The notes below the pieces were generated by a model. It worked only from the letters and a program-made list of their open reading frames with translations, made no database searches and had not been told where the DNA came from. Shown piece after piece: positions 38,032 through 46,890 of a stretch of 47,066 nt of DNA. A program made the position numbers and the translations under genes. Within the stretch, counting starts at the first letter, position 1. Every line of letters starts with the position of its first letter. The DNA comes from Sphaerisporangium perillae (GTDB taxonomy: Bacteria; Actinomycetota; Actinomycetes; Streptosporangiales; Streptosporangiaceae). The DNA lies in NCBI RefSeq assembly GCF_023276435.1, contig NZ_JALLPO010000057.1, positions 1-47,066 of the forward strand, given 5' to 3'.

Positions 38032-38319
38032 GCGTCGTCTCCACCCGCTTCGCGTGTCCGTGTGTCTCCTGTGGCGGCACCGACTCGCGGTGCGCCTCTT
38101 GGTCGCGGCACCGATCAAGGACATGATGGAATGGTCGCGCACCAGGGTGACCGCCGCCGACACGGCGACCGTAGACCTCGACCGTATCGGAAGCGGCCAC
38201 CGGTGTGATGCTCTTCTCTGCCCGCGCCGCGCCCGCGCGCCGGATTTCGCGTAGTACTCGAGTGAAACGCTACCTTCCGTAAGTCAGAGGAGCTTCGGGG
38301 ATGAGAAGGGGTACGACGC

Positions 38320-38667
38320 ATGGCGACCGTCGACGAGTGCAGGGCGGCGTTGGACAAGCTCGCCGAGCAGTTCGCCGAGCTTGATCCGGAAACCCGTACC
38401 AAGCACGTGGTGGACAGGAGCCTCAGCTGTCGGATCACCGATCTGGACGTGACGTTCTACGGGCGGATCCACCAGAACGGGCTAGAGCCGTTCACCGACA
38501 TCCCTCCCGAGGGCGGGCGTCCCGCCGAGGTGCGCATCCGCATCTACAGCGACGACCTGCTGTCCATGGTGAACGGAGAGCTCGACATGGCCCGCGCGCT
38601 GCTCGGCGGACGTGTCAAGATCGACGCCAGCCTGGGGGATCTGCTGCGCCTGCGTAAGCTGCTCTGA
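38320..38667 (+). CDS. SCP2-fold sterol/lipid-binding domain protein
   Basis: 115 residues from ATG 38320, with GAAGGGG about nine bases upstream. A single SCP2 domain: KHVVDRSLSCRITDLDVTFYGRI in the first strands, then VRIRIYSDDLLSMVNGELDMARA and GGRVKIDASLGDLLRLRKLL. The last part is the hallmark 'G.l.i.Gd..l..L..l'. These small cytosolic proteins bind hydrophobic ligands; the ligand is unknown here. It diverges from the tlyA block and is convergent with the HAD gene, 20 bases away, with no clear terminator between. Confidence 0.88.
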   Translation: MATVDECRAALDKLAEQFAELDPETRTKHVVDRSLSCRITDLDVTFYGRIHQNGLEPFTDIPPEGGRPAEVRIRIYSDDLLSMVNGELDMARALLGGRVKIDASLGDLLRLRKLL

Positions 38668-38687
38668 CACCCTGCGGTGGGACGGGA

Positions 38688-39683
38688 TCAGGGCTCCAGC
38701 GCCGCCAGGGCCTGTTCGAGGGCGTCCTCGCCGGTCCGCCCCTCGCCGGCGTGCGCCCAGGACGCGGCGCACGCCACGCGGAGCCCGTCCACGGGGTCGC
38801 CGCCGCCCTTCAGGTGCAGCCGTCCGCCCTCCCATCGCGCGACCCAGCCGTCCCGGGTCCACTCCTCCCCCTCGCGCCCGACCGGCGCCGGCGGCCGGTG
38901 GACGGCGGACACGTCCGCGGCGATGTGCGTCGGGCGGTGCTCGGGCGGCGCGGTGAGCAGGTCCACCGGGCCGGTGACCCCGCTCAGCACCAGCAGGCTG
39001 TCCACGCCCGCCCGGGTGGCCGCCTCCACGTCGGTGTCCAGCCGGTCTCCCACGATGAGCGGCCGCTCGGCGCCCGTGCGCAGCATCGACTCCCTGTGCA
39101 GCGGCGGCTCGGGCTTGCCCGCCGACACCGGCTCCACCCCGGTGGCCGTCGCGATCACGCGGGTCATCGCTCCGTTGCCCGGGAGCACGCCGTTGTTCGT
39201 CGGCATGGTCGTGTCGCCGTTGGCCGCGACGAACCAGGCCCCCTGCCGGACGGCCAGCGCCCCCTGGCAGAGCAGGCCGTAGGACAGATCGGGTGAGATG
39301 CCCTGAACGACGGCCACGGGAGCGTCCGCCGCCGTCGTGACCGGGCGAAGCCCCTGGGCCCGGACGGCCCACCGCAGCCCCATGCCGCCCACCACCAGCA
39401 CCGCCGAACCGGCCGGCACGCGCTCGGCGATCATGCGGGCCGCGGCCTGAGCGGAGGTCACGACGTCGTCGGGAGTGGCGGGCACGCCGATCGACACCAG
39501 GTGCTCGGCGATGGCGGCCGGGGTGCGCGAGGCGTTGTTGGTGACGTAGGCGAGCCGCACACCGGTCTCGTGCGCGCGGGTCAGGGCCTCGGGAGCGCCC
39601 TTCACCGCCTCGCGGCCGAGGTAGACCACCCCGTCGAGATCGAGCAGCAAGGTGTCGTACAGGTCGATGAGCGCGGTCTCCAT
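38688..39683 (-). CDS. HAD-IIA family phosphatase (NagD/phosphoglycolate phosphatase-like)
   Basis: 331 residues from ATG 39683. HAD motif I is LLLDLDGVVYLG with nucleophile D15 and acid D17; motif II is YVTNNAS; motif III/IV are SAGKPEPPLH and LIVGDRLDTDVEAATRAGVDSLLVLSGV. The C2 cap characteristic of subclass IIA lies between. The order matches Rv1692-type proteins near tlyA, where a glycerol-phosphate phosphatase role has been reported. The C-terminal ~70 residues (from ~PVGREGEEWTRDGW) are an extra domain common in actinobacterial homologues. Confidence 0.92.
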   Translation of the reverse strand: METALIDLYDTLLLDLDGVVYLGREAVKGAPEALTRAHETGVRLAYVTNNASRTPAAIAEHLVSIGVPATPDDVVTSAQAAARMIAERVPAGSAVLVVGGMGLRWAVRAQGLRPVTTAADAPVAVVQGISPDLSYGLLCQGALAVRQGAWFVAANGDTTMPTNNGVLPGNGAMTRVIATATGVEPVSAGKPEPPLHRESMLRTGAERPLIVGDRLDTDVEAATRAGVDSLLVLSGVTGPVDLLTAPPEHRPTHIAADVSAVHRPPAPVGREGEEWTRDGWVARWEGGRLHLKGGGDPVDGLRVACAASWAHAGEGRTGEDALEQALAALEP

Positions 39684-39736
39684 TGACCCAGTGTTTCCGA
39701 TGCCTGGACGGAGCCGTGACGCGGGCACGAGGCGTG

Positions 39737-40165
39737 TCACGCCTGCCTCGCGCGCAGGGTGGCCCTGACCTGCTTCAACGCCGAGACGTAGTCGCGCAGG
39801 TCGGGGCGCATCGCCACGGCGATGGACAGGTGCTCGTGGGCGGCCTTCATGTCGCCGGTGCGCCACAGCGCCATGCCGAGGCCGAAGTAGGCGTAGTCCT
39901 CGGTGGGGTTGGCGGAGACGATCCAGCGGAAGCTGTCGGCCGCCTCCTCGTACCGGCGGGAGTTGAACTGGGCCCGCGCCAGCGCCTCCCGGATGCTGCG
40001 GGACTCCGGCTCGGCGTCGGCCGCCCGCGCCAGGATCGCCGCCGCGGCGGCAGGACTGCCGTCCTTCAGCAGCTTGACGCCTCTCTGGAACCATTCGTAG
40101 ACATCACCTGCGGGTGGACTGGGCTGGTAGTCGGGGGATTCGGACCCGCTTCGTCCCTGCACCAT
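39737..40165 (-). CDS. Small TPR protein
   Basis: 142 residues from ATG 40165, chosen because GGAGG lies ten bases upstream; TTG 40192 would add nine. After ~25 disordered residues come about three TPR units: VYEWFQRGVKLLKDGSPAAA, SIREALARAQFNSRRYEEAA, and YAYFGLGMALWRTGDMKAAH, spaced ~34 residues apart, with PxxxxxRxALAxAxxxxxxYxxA patterns. It would serve as a protein-protein scaffold; partner unknown. It lies 53 bp upstream of the HAD gene on the same strand and diverges from the DUF1015 gene. Confidence 0.85.
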   Translation of the reverse strand: MVQGRSGSESPDYQPSPPAGDVYEWFQRGVKLLKDGSPAAAAAILARAADAEPESRSIREALARAQFNSRRYEEAADSFRWIVSANPTEDYAYFGLGMALWRTGDMKAAHEHLSIAVAMRPDLRDYVSALKQVRATLRARQA

Positions 40166-40271
40166 CTGTTCGAGGCCTCCTTCAGAGGACAAGTCATCCC
40201 GGCTTCCAGACGAGCCGGGCAGCGCTACGACATCGGGGCTGTCTCTGAGCGACTCAGGCCTTTATGGCACC

Positions 40272-41546
40272 ATGCCCGGTATGGCCATCTCTGAACTGCC
40301 GTCCCCTGACGGACTGGTATTGCGCCCGTTCCGGGGTGTGCGCTTCGCAGTGGAGGATCCGGCTGCGGTCACCTCTCCACCGTACGACCTCATCTCGCGG
40401 GAAGACGTCCAGAGTCTGCTGGACGCCCACCCGAACAACGTGGTGCGCCTGATCCTTCCCGGCGCCGACCAGCACCGTTACGCCGAGGCCCGTGAGACCC
40501 TCACGTCATGGCTCCGCTCGGGCGTGCTGGCCACCGACGACCTCCCCGCTCTCTACGTGTACGAGCAGAGCGGCCCAGGGGTGCTGCTGCGCGGCCTCAT
40601 CGGCGATCTAGGGCTGTCGGAGCCCGAGAAGGGCATCGTGCTGCCGCACGAGAACGTCATGCCGGGGACGGTGGCCGACCGGCTCGCGCTCATGAAGACC
40701 ACCGAGAGCAACCTGGAACCCATCTTCCTGCTCTACGAAGGCGACGGCGGCGGCGCGTCCCGCCTGGTCGACGAGGTGGCCTCGACCCGGACGCCGCTGG
40801 TCGACGTCCGCACCGACGACGGCATCGCCCATCGCCTGTGGGCGCTGACCGAGCCCGCAGAGGTCGACGCCGTGGCGGCCGAGCTCTACGGGCGGCGGGC
40901 GCTGATCGCCGACGGCCACCACCGCTACGCCACCTACCTCGCCCTCCAGCGGGACTACCACGCCGAAGGACGGGGCCCAGGGCCGTGGGACTTCGGCCTC
41001 GCCCTGCTCGTCGACTCGACGGCCTACCCGCCCGATCTCAAGCCCATCCACCGGGTCATTCCAGGGCTCGCCCTGGAGGAGGCCGCGGCGCGGGCCAAGG
41101 GCGCCTGGCGGGTGCACGACTTCCCGCGCCTGGAGGACGCCCTGGACGCGCTCGCCTCGGCGCCCGGCCCGGCGTTCGTCCTGGCGGGAGAGGGCCCGAG
41201 CCACCTGCTCACCGACCCCGACCCGGTGCAGGTCGAGCACGCGATGCCGCCGTCGCGATCGGCCGCGTGGAAGTCGCTCGCCACCTCGATCCTCGCGGAG
41301 TTCCTGATGCCGAAGGTCTGGGGCATGCAGGACGACGAGCGAACGGTGCGCATCGTCCACCACGACCCCTTCCTGGCCGCCCAGATGGCGCGCCGCCAGT
41401 CGGGCACCGCGGTGATCATCCCGCCGCTGACCGTGGACGGCGTGCTGGCCATCGCGGCCGGCGGGGAACGCGTGCCCCGCAAATCGACGTCATTCGGCCC
41501 CAAGCCCCGCACCGGCCTGGTCCTGCGCACCTTCGCCACCGGCTGA
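40272..41546 (+). CDS. DUF1015 family protein
   Basis: 424 residues from ATG 40272; ATG 40281 (MAISELPSPDG) is an alternative, and neither has a clear ribosome-binding site, so a leaderless transcript is possible. Family landmarks: RPFRGVRFAVEDPAAVTSPPYD at the start (split by the family's conserved PPYDLIS), HPNNVVRLILP, GLIGDLGLSEPEKGIVLPHE, and ALIADGHHRYATYLALQRD. The paired histidines (ADGHHRY) suggest a metal or active site. Biochemical function is not established in any family member I know of. The last 57 bases overlap the end of the SSB-like gene on the other strand. Confidence 0.9.
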   Translation: MPGMAISELPSPDGLVLRPFRGVRFAVEDPAAVTSPPYDLISREDVQSLLDAHPNNVVRLILPGADQHRYAEARETLTSWLRSGVLATDDLPALYVYEQSGPGVLLRGLIGDLGLSEPEKGIVLPHENVMPGTVADRLALMKTTESNLEPIFLLYEGDGGGASRLVDEVASTRTPLVDVRTDDGIAHRLWALTEPAEVDAVAAELYGRRALIADGHHRYATYLALQRDYHAEGRGPGPWDFGLALLVDSTAYPPDLKPIHRVIPGLALEEAAARAKGAWRVHDFPRLEDALDALASAPGPAFVLAGEGPSHLLTDPDPVQVEHAMPPSRSAAWKSLATSILAEFLMPKVWGMQDDERTVRIVHHDPFLAAQMARRQSGTAVIIPPLTVDGVLAIAAGGERVPRKSTSFGPKPRTGLVLRTFATG

Positions 41547-41882
41547 GCCGCGCCCCGCCACCAGGTCGCGGGACTCCAGCCGGCTGACCCGGTGGACCTC
41601 GACCTCGTAGGTGCTGACGCCCCCGGCGGGGCCGCCCCGGTATCTCTGGTGCAGAGCCCCCTCCACCCGGACCACGTCGTGGAGCCGCCACCCGGCCACG
41701 CGGGCGCCGACCTCGGCGTCGAAGGTGACGCACGCGATGCCGTCGGCCTTCTTGCCGCTCGGGTGCTCGGGGGGCCGGCGGACCGCGAGCCCCCACATCG
41801 TCATCACATCGCCGCTCGGCAGCCCCTTCTGCCTCGGCGGCTTGGACAGCCGTCCCACCAGCGTCACCTCGTTGCGGTGCAT
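41490..41882 (-). CDS. SSB-like single-stranded DNA-binding protein
   Basis: 130 residues from ATG 41882 (AAGGGG upstream). The OB-fold of the SSB family is visible: MHRNEVTLVGRLSKPPRQKG, MTMWGLAVRRPP, VTFDAEVGARVAGWRLHDVV and VEGALHQRYRGG. It lacks the acidic DDxPF tail of housekeeping SSB; the C-terminus is Gly/Ala-rich (AGRGSAGGEGAQDQAGAGLG) and lies partly antisense to the DUF1015 gene. It is therefore a paralogue (SsbB-like or phage-like), not the replication SSB. A role in competence, sporulation or repair is possible but not shown. Confidence 0.85.
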   Translation of the reverse strand: MHRNEVTLVGRLSKPPRQKGLPSGDVMTMWGLAVRRPPEHPSGKKADGIACVTFDAEVGARVAGWRLHDVVRVEGALHQRYRGGPAGGVSTYEVEVHRVSRLESRDLVAGRGSAGGEGAQDQAGAGLGAE

Positions 41883-42077
41883 GGCATCCCCTTCCGGATC
41901 CGTGGAAGGGACCATCTTGCGGCGGCGGCCCCGGCCTGCGGAGATCCGAACGCCGCTCTGTGGAAAACCGCCGTACGGGCCGCGAACACGACCGCGGTTC
42001 ACACCGGGGATCGCCGAGGTGGTACGAACATAGGGATCGCGGGCACGGCCCGAAACCAGGGATCGAAGGAGTGGCCG

Positions 42078-43016
42078 GTGGACAACGTCACGCCGCTTGG
42101 CGGGGATGTCTACGAGATCGACACCCGCATGGCGGGATACTCCGGGATCACCGCCGGCTATCTGATCCTGGGCGACCGGCCCTGCCTGGTCGAGACGGGC
42201 ACCTCCACGTCCGCTCCCATCGTCCGCGACGCCCTGACCTCCCTGGGGGTCGGCCCGGACGATCTGGCCACGGTGGTGGTCACGCACATCCACCTGGATC
42301 ATGCGGGAGGCGTCGGCGACATCGCCGGTTTCTACCCCTCCGCGGAGATCGTGGTGCACGAAAAGGGCGCGCGGCACCTCGCGGACCCCTCCCGGCTCAT
42401 GGCCAGCGCCAAGATGGTGTGGGGCGACAAGCTGGACACCCTCTTCGGAGCCCTGGCTCCGACCGACGCGGCCCGCATCCGGGCCCTCGGCGACGCCGGC
42501 TCGGTCGACCTCGGCGGCGGGCGGACGCTGTCCAGCCACTACTCACCCGGCCACGCCAAGCACCACGTCGGGCTGCTGGACTCCGCGACCGGAGACCTCT
42601 ACGTCGGCGACGCCGCCGGGGTGTACCTCCCCCAGACCGGCGACCTGCGGCCCGCCACCCCACCGCCGGACTTCGACCTGCGGACCGCGCTGGACTCGAT
42701 CGCCCTGTTCGGCGCCCTCGGCCCCCAGCGGCTGCTGTTCAGCCACTACGGGCCGGTGCCCGACGTCACCGCGACGCTGGAGCGCTCGGCCGAGGAGCTG
42801 CGCGTGTGGGTGGACCTGACCCGGCAGGCCCACGCCGAGGGCATGGACCTCGATCACGCGGTGGCGATGGTGCGGGAGAAGACGCGCGAGCGCTACAGCG
42901 CGCTGACGTCACAGGATCCGGAGGTGGCCGAGCATTTCGAGCTGCTCAGCGGAGCCCCGTCGAACGTGGCCGGCATCATGCACTGGCTCGACCGCACCCG
43001 CCCCACCTCCGAGTGA
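42078..43016 (+). CDS. Metallo-beta-lactamase-fold hydrolase, larger form
   Basis: 312 residues from GTG 42078, with AAGGAG about seven bases upstream; the GTG at 42071 is out of frame. Metal ligands: H70, H72, D74, H75 in THIHLDHAGG; the histidine of HYSPGHAKHH; Asp in YVGDAAGVYL; and the final histidine in FSHYGPV. A C-terminal helical extension (~235-312) contains ERSAEELRVWVDLTRQAHAEG and a HAVAMVREKT helix. This shape is seen in actinobacterial MBL-fold hydrolases next to DUF1015 or SSB genes; the substrate is unknown. It ends 146 bases before a strong terminator. Confidence 0.9.
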   Translation: MDNVTPLGGDVYEIDTRMAGYSGITAGYLILGDRPCLVETGTSTSAPIVRDALTSLGVGPDDLATVVVTHIHLDHAGGVGDIAGFYPSAEIVVHEKGARHLADPSRLMASAKMVWGDKLDTLFGALAPTDAARIRALGDAGSVDLGGGRTLSSHYSPGHAKHHVGLLDSATGDLYVGDAAGVYLPQTGDLRPATPPPDFDLRTALDSIALFGALGPQRLLFSHYGPVPDVTATLERSAEELRVWVDLTRQAHAEGMDLDHAVAMVREKTRERYSALTSQDPEVAEHFELLSGAPSNVAGIMHWLDRTRPTSE

Positions 43017-43161
43017 GCCACACGCGCCTCACGAAGATCGATCCGGCCGTCCACGGAGTTTCGCGGGGCGATTCGCCCGGCCCGATCCCCGCTCGACGGG
43101 GACGCTCGAACTCTCGTTCCCCCTGCCGGCCGCGCTTAGGATCGGCGCGGCAGGGAACGAT

Positions 43162-43206
43162 GGTGGTGGGCGCCGCACGCCTCGAGGTTTGTCGGCGCCC
43201 ACCACC
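43162..43206. terminator. Bidirectional terminator between MBL gene and the RGG-TPR gene
   Basis: A perfect 14-bp stem (43162-43175 with 43193-43206; GGTGGTGGGCGCCG against its complement) and a 17-base loop. It lies between convergent genes in a gap of 213 bases with no other feature seen. Confidence 0.85.
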
Positions 43207-43229
43207 CCTCGTCAGCCTTGGTTCACGCC

Positions 43230-46200
43230 TCAGGCTTCACGCTTGCCGTGCTTTCGCGCCTCGGCGTCGTCATCATCGTCGTCGTCGAGAACATCCCCCG
43301 GAACGGCCCTCGCCGAAACACCGAAGTCCGGCTCGATGAACGCCGGAGCCATACCCGGCTCCGGGCGCACGGCCTCGACCGGAGCGGCCGGCGGCTCGAC
43401 GGCCGCCGCGATCTCCCGCTCCGCCGCGACATCCGGATCCGGCTCGGCCGTAGCCGCCCCGGGCTCGGCCGCGGTGGCTTCGGGCTCGATGTCATCGAGA
43501 TCGGCGACGGCGCCTTCAGGATCGACGTCATCGGCTTCGCCGCCCGTGCCAGAGGCCTCCGGCGCCACGTCATGGCGGCCCTCGGCATCGGCATGGACGT
43601 CCGGCTGCGCGCCGACCGGCTCGACCACGACCGCCTCGGGCGTCCCGACTGCGGACTCGAAGCCGTCGCGCCCGAGTTCCTCGTCGAGCTCGTCGAGCTC
43701 GTCGTCCTCGTCCTCGTCGTCCTCGTCGTCCTCGTCCTCGTCGTCCTCGTCCTCGTCGTCGTCGTCGTCGTCGTCGAGCTCGTCTTCGTCGTCCTGATCG
43801 AGCTCGTCGAGCTCGTCCTGGTCGAGATCGTCCTGCTCGAGCACCTTGGAGGTCACCGCACCGGTGTCCTCGCCGGCATCCTCACCGAACTCGTCCTCGT
43901 CCTCGTCCTCGTCGATGTCCTCTTCGATGTCCTCGATGACGGCGCCGGTCAGCTCGGCATAGCGCTCGGCCGCGTCCGTCTCACCGTCCTCGTCGAACAT
44001 CATGGCGCGCTCGAACCAGTCGGTCGCCGCGCTCTCGTGGCCGGCCTCCGCAAGGGCGTCGGCGTAGGCGAAGGCGAGGCGCGCCGACCAAGGATGCGGC
44101 TCCTGGTTGCGCAGTTCCGGCACCCGCTGCAGGGTGATGACCGCCGCGTCGTGCTGGCCGAGGTCCCGGCGGGCGCCGGACTCGACGATCGCCAGCTCGA
44201 TGCGGCCGGCGCGGTCAAGACGCTCGGCCTCCGGCGAACGAACAAGGTCGAGCGCCCGCTCCGGACGGCCGAGACCACGCTCGCAGTCGGCCATGATGGG
44301 CAGGAACTCATCCGAACCGGTCATCCTGCGCGCAGCGCGCAGATCGCTGAGCGCCTCGGCGTAATGCCCGGCGCGGTAGGCGGCCAGGCCCACCGCCTCG
44401 CGGACGACGCCGATCCGCGCGGCGAAGCGCCGGGCGACCTTGGCGTGCTCGTACGCCCGTGCCGCGTCGTCCTCACCGAGGGCGCGCTCGGCCGCCACCA
44501 GGTGGCAGGCGATCATGCTGGCGAGGTCGTTGGGGAGGGAGCGGAGCTCGTCCCGGACGTCCTTCTCCAGCTCGTCCGGCGTGATGTCCGCCTCGAGTTC
44601 GGGCACCGCGACACGCTCCTCGCGGCGACCACGATCGTCCCGGGGGCCGTGCTCGGGCTCACGCTCGAACGGGCGGCCACGCTCGGTCTCACGCTCGAAC
44701 GGGCGGCCACGCTCGCGACCGTACCGGCCACGGGCGCCGCTGTCGGAAGGTGCCCCCGCGTCCCGGTCTCCCTGGGAGCGGTACCCCTCCCTCTCGCGCT
44801 GCCCGTACGGCCGGCCCTGGTCGCCCGAGGACGGACGGCTCTCGCGAGGACCTCGGTCGTCACGGCCTTCGCGGCTGAACGGGCGCGGCCCTGATCCGGC
44901 GCGGTCGTCCCGCCGGAAGGGACGGTCTCCCCCCTGGCTCCCGGTGTCGCGGCCCTGCGGGCGGTCGTCGCGCTGCCCCCGGTAGGACGAACGCGGCGCG
45001 GATCCGCCACGGTCGTCGCGGCCCTGGCGGCCTTCACCGCTGAACGGACGCGATCCCGGCCCCCGGCGGTCGTCCCGCTGGAACGGACGGCCCCCCTGGT
45101 CGCCGCGCTCACCAGTGCCCGACGGCCGGCCACCGCGATCGTCGCGGTCGTAGGGAGGACGGCTCGGGCGGTCGGGACGGTCGCCGCGATCGAACGAACG
45201 GCCACCGCGGTCATCACGGTCGAAGGGACGCCCGCCACGGTCACCCCGGTCGAACGAACGCTCGCCGCGCTCACCGGGACCGGACGGCCGGCCACCGCGC
45301 TCACCGGGACCGGATGGCCGCCCTCCGCGATCGTCGCGGTCACGCCAGCCGGACGAACCGGCAGGACGGCCCTCGCGACGGTCCCCATAGCGGGAATCGG
45401 ACCGGCCGGCCTCGCGCTGAGGACGCTCGCCGCCGGACCCGTAAGAACCACCACGCCCCGAGGGGCCACGGTCGTCCCGGTAGGGCGGGCGGCCCTCGCC
45501 GGAGCCGCCACGGTCGAAGGAGCGACCGGCGCCTCCAGAGCGGTCGTCCCGGTTGAACGGACGCCGGTCAGGGGCGCCTCCACGGTCCTCACGACCGCCT
45601 TCGCGGCCGAACGAACGACCGCCGGCACCGCCCCGATCGTCCCGGTAGGACGGGCGGCCCTCGCCGGAGCCGCCGCGGTCGTCGCGGTTGTACGGACGCG
45701 CGCCGGCGCCCCCGCGGTCGTCTCTGCCTTCACGGCTGAAAGGACGCGAACCCGAACCCCCACGATCATCACGCTGGAAGGGACGGCCTTCACGGTCGCC
45801 ACGACCCCCAGGCGCGGAGGGCCGGCCGCCACGGTCGTCCCGGTCACGCCAGCCGGACGAACCGGCGGCGCCTGTCTCGCGACGATCCCCGTAGCGGGAA
45901 TCCGACCGGCCGCCTGAGGGGCGGTCACCACGCGATCCATAGGAGCCCTGCCCACCCGGCGCGCGATCCCGCTCTCCGCCACCATAGGAGCGCTCACCTG
46001 CGGGGCCGCCACGGCCATAAGAGCGTTCACCGGCGCCACCGCGATCGTCACGGCCGAAGGGACGGCTCGGGCGGTCGGGACGGTCACCACGCTCGAAGGG
46101 GCGAGCCGGACGGTCTCCACGGTCATCGCGCTCGAACCGGCGGCCGCCACTCGCCCCACCTCGGCCCTCGCGGCCGGCCGGACCGGCGCCGCGGTCACCG

Positions 46201-46523
46201 CGGTCGTCACGCTGGAAGGGGCGTCCTCCCCGAGAGTCACGGTCGCGGGACCCATACGAGCCGGCCGGTCGGCCCTCGCGCCGCTCACCGTAGCGCGGGC
46301 CATCACCAGGGCGTCCCTCTCCACGGGATCCTGCACGATGGCCGCCTTCAGCCGGCCGGCCGTCCCTGGCTCCCTCGGAGCGGTCACTGCGGGGTCCTTC
46401 GGACCCTCCGCCTGTGCGCCCACCCTCTTCGGGACGGCCTGAATCCTCACGTCCGTTATCTCTGTTCACTTCTGTCCTTCGTTGCTCGCTCACCGCGGCC
46501 GCCGTGATCCGCGTTTCGTCCAT
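43230..46523 (-). CDS. Giant RGG-rich disordered / TPR / polyacidic protein
   Basis: About 1,097 residues from ATG 46523 (GTG 46469, with AGGA five bases upstream, is a strong alternative start). Three parts. Residues ~20-640 are an intrinsically disordered region built on motifs like RDDRGGRPF, RPFERDDRGD, GSSGWRDRDDRGG and SRYGDRREG, rich in Arg, Gly, Asp and aromatic Phe/Tyr. Residues ~650-858 are a conserved helical TPR-like core (ELEKDVRDELRSLPNDLAS, ALSDLRAARRMTGSDEFLPI, ADCERGLGRPERALDL), which is what other actinobacterial homologues (Rv1691-like) consist of. Residues ~860-1097 are acidic, with DDDDDDDEDED runs. The charge pattern suggests RNA binding and condensate formation, which is inference. 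It lies directly downstream of an rRNA operon. Confidence 0.88.
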   Translation of the reverse strand: MDETRITAAAVSEQRRTEVNRDNGREDSGRPEEGGRTGGGSEGPRSDRSEGARDGRPAEGGHRAGSRGEGRPGDGPRYGERREGRPAGSYGSRDRDSRGGRPFQRDDRGDRGAGPAGREGRGGASGGRRFERDDRGDRPARPFERGDRPDRPSRPFGRDDRGGAGERSYGRGGPAGERSYGGGERDRAPGGQGSYGSRGDRPSGGRSDSRYGDRRETGAAGSSGWRDRDDRGGRPSAPGGRGDREGRPFQRDDRGGSGSRPFSREGRDDRGGAGARPYNRDDRGGSGEGRPSYRDDRGGAGGRSFGREGGREDRGGAPDRRPFNRDDRSGGAGRSFDRGGSGEGRPPYRDDRGPSGRGGSYGSGGERPQREAGRSDSRYGDRREGRPAGSSGWRDRDDRGGRPSGPGERGGRPSGPGERGERSFDRGDRGGRPFDRDDRGGRSFDRGDRPDRPSRPPYDRDDRGGRPSGTGERGDQGGRPFQRDDRRGPGSRPFSGEGRQGRDDRGGSAPRSSYRGQRDDRPQGRDTGSQGGDRPFRRDDRAGSGPRPFSREGRDDRGPRESRPSSGDQGRPYGQREREGYRSQGDRDAGAPSDSGARGRYGRERGRPFERETERGRPFEREPEHGPRDDRGRREERVAVPELEADITPDELEKDVRDELRSLPNDLASMIACHLVAAERALGEDDAARAYEHAKVARRFAARIGVVREAVGLAAYRAGHYAEALSDLRAARRMTGSDEFLPIMADCERGLGRPERALDLVRSPEAERLDRAGRIELAIVESGARRDLGQHDAAVITLQRVPELRNQEPHPWSARLAFAYADALAEAGHESAATDWFERAMMFDEDGETDAAERYAELTGAVIEDIEEDIDEDEDEDEFGEDAGEDTGAVTSKVLEQDDLDQDELDELDQDDEDELDDDDDDDEDEDDEDEDDEDDEDEDDELDELDEELGRDGFESAVGTPEAVVVEPVGAQPDVHADAEGRHDVAPEASGTGGEADDVDPEGAVADLDDIEPEATAAEPGAATAEPDPDVAAEREIAAAVEPPAAPVEAVRPEPGMAPAFIEPDFGVSARAVPGDVLDDDDDDDAEARKHGKREA
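43701..43776. repeat. Trinucleotide GAC/GAG tract coding poly-Asp/Glu
   Basis: Minus strand: near-pure GAC and GAG codons code the acidic tail; seven GAC in a row at 43755-43775 give seven aspartates. Similar but interrupted codons extend to about 43850 and again at 43890-43930. In-frame slippage would change only tail length. Confidence 0.85.
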
Positions 46524-46805
46524 TGCGCCGACCGTGTGCGGAGGGGATTCCATCCGGCCGCGGGACACAAGGCCCGTCCACTCTGTCGCTGCCCGTCCTT
46601 GGCGCCTTACGCGACGAAGGCCACCCGTGGTGGGGTGGCCCGGCACCGTCCAGCCTAGCAAGGCCCTGTACCGCACGAGACGCGCCCGCCCAGGAGGCCG
46701 GATGTTCATCGATACGGGACCTCGGTCAGAGACCGCCGAGGCAAGGAACCGAATGCCGCAGGACCTCATACGAGGGCTGATCAGGCACGGAAAACGTTCC
46801 AGAAT

Positions 46806-46887
46806 GGAAATGACCTTGAATGGAAATAGCTCTGGAAATGCAGGAAATGGTTCTGGGACCGCTCCTGGAGCGATCTGGTCCTGGAAC
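46806..46887 (-). other. Structured rRNA-operon trailer with repeated GGAAAT
   Basis: On the plus strand GGAAAT occurs four times (46806, 46822, 46834, 46843), unusually AT-rich for this window. A long imperfect hairpin follows: 46850-46860 with 46877-46887 (9 of 11 pairs), with an inner GCTCC/GGAGC stem at 46861-46871. It lies between the terminator hairpin after 5S and the start of the RGG-TPR gene. The rest of 46524-46805 holds no gene I can support; it must contain that gene's promoter unless it is read through from the rRNA operon. Confidence 0.55.
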
Positions 46888-46890
46888 GCA

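Noticed and set aside
44513-46450. Second long frame within the RGG-rich region
   Set aside because: Shifted reading of the same repeats; it lacks the TPR core and acidic tail, which lie in the other frame and match a known family.
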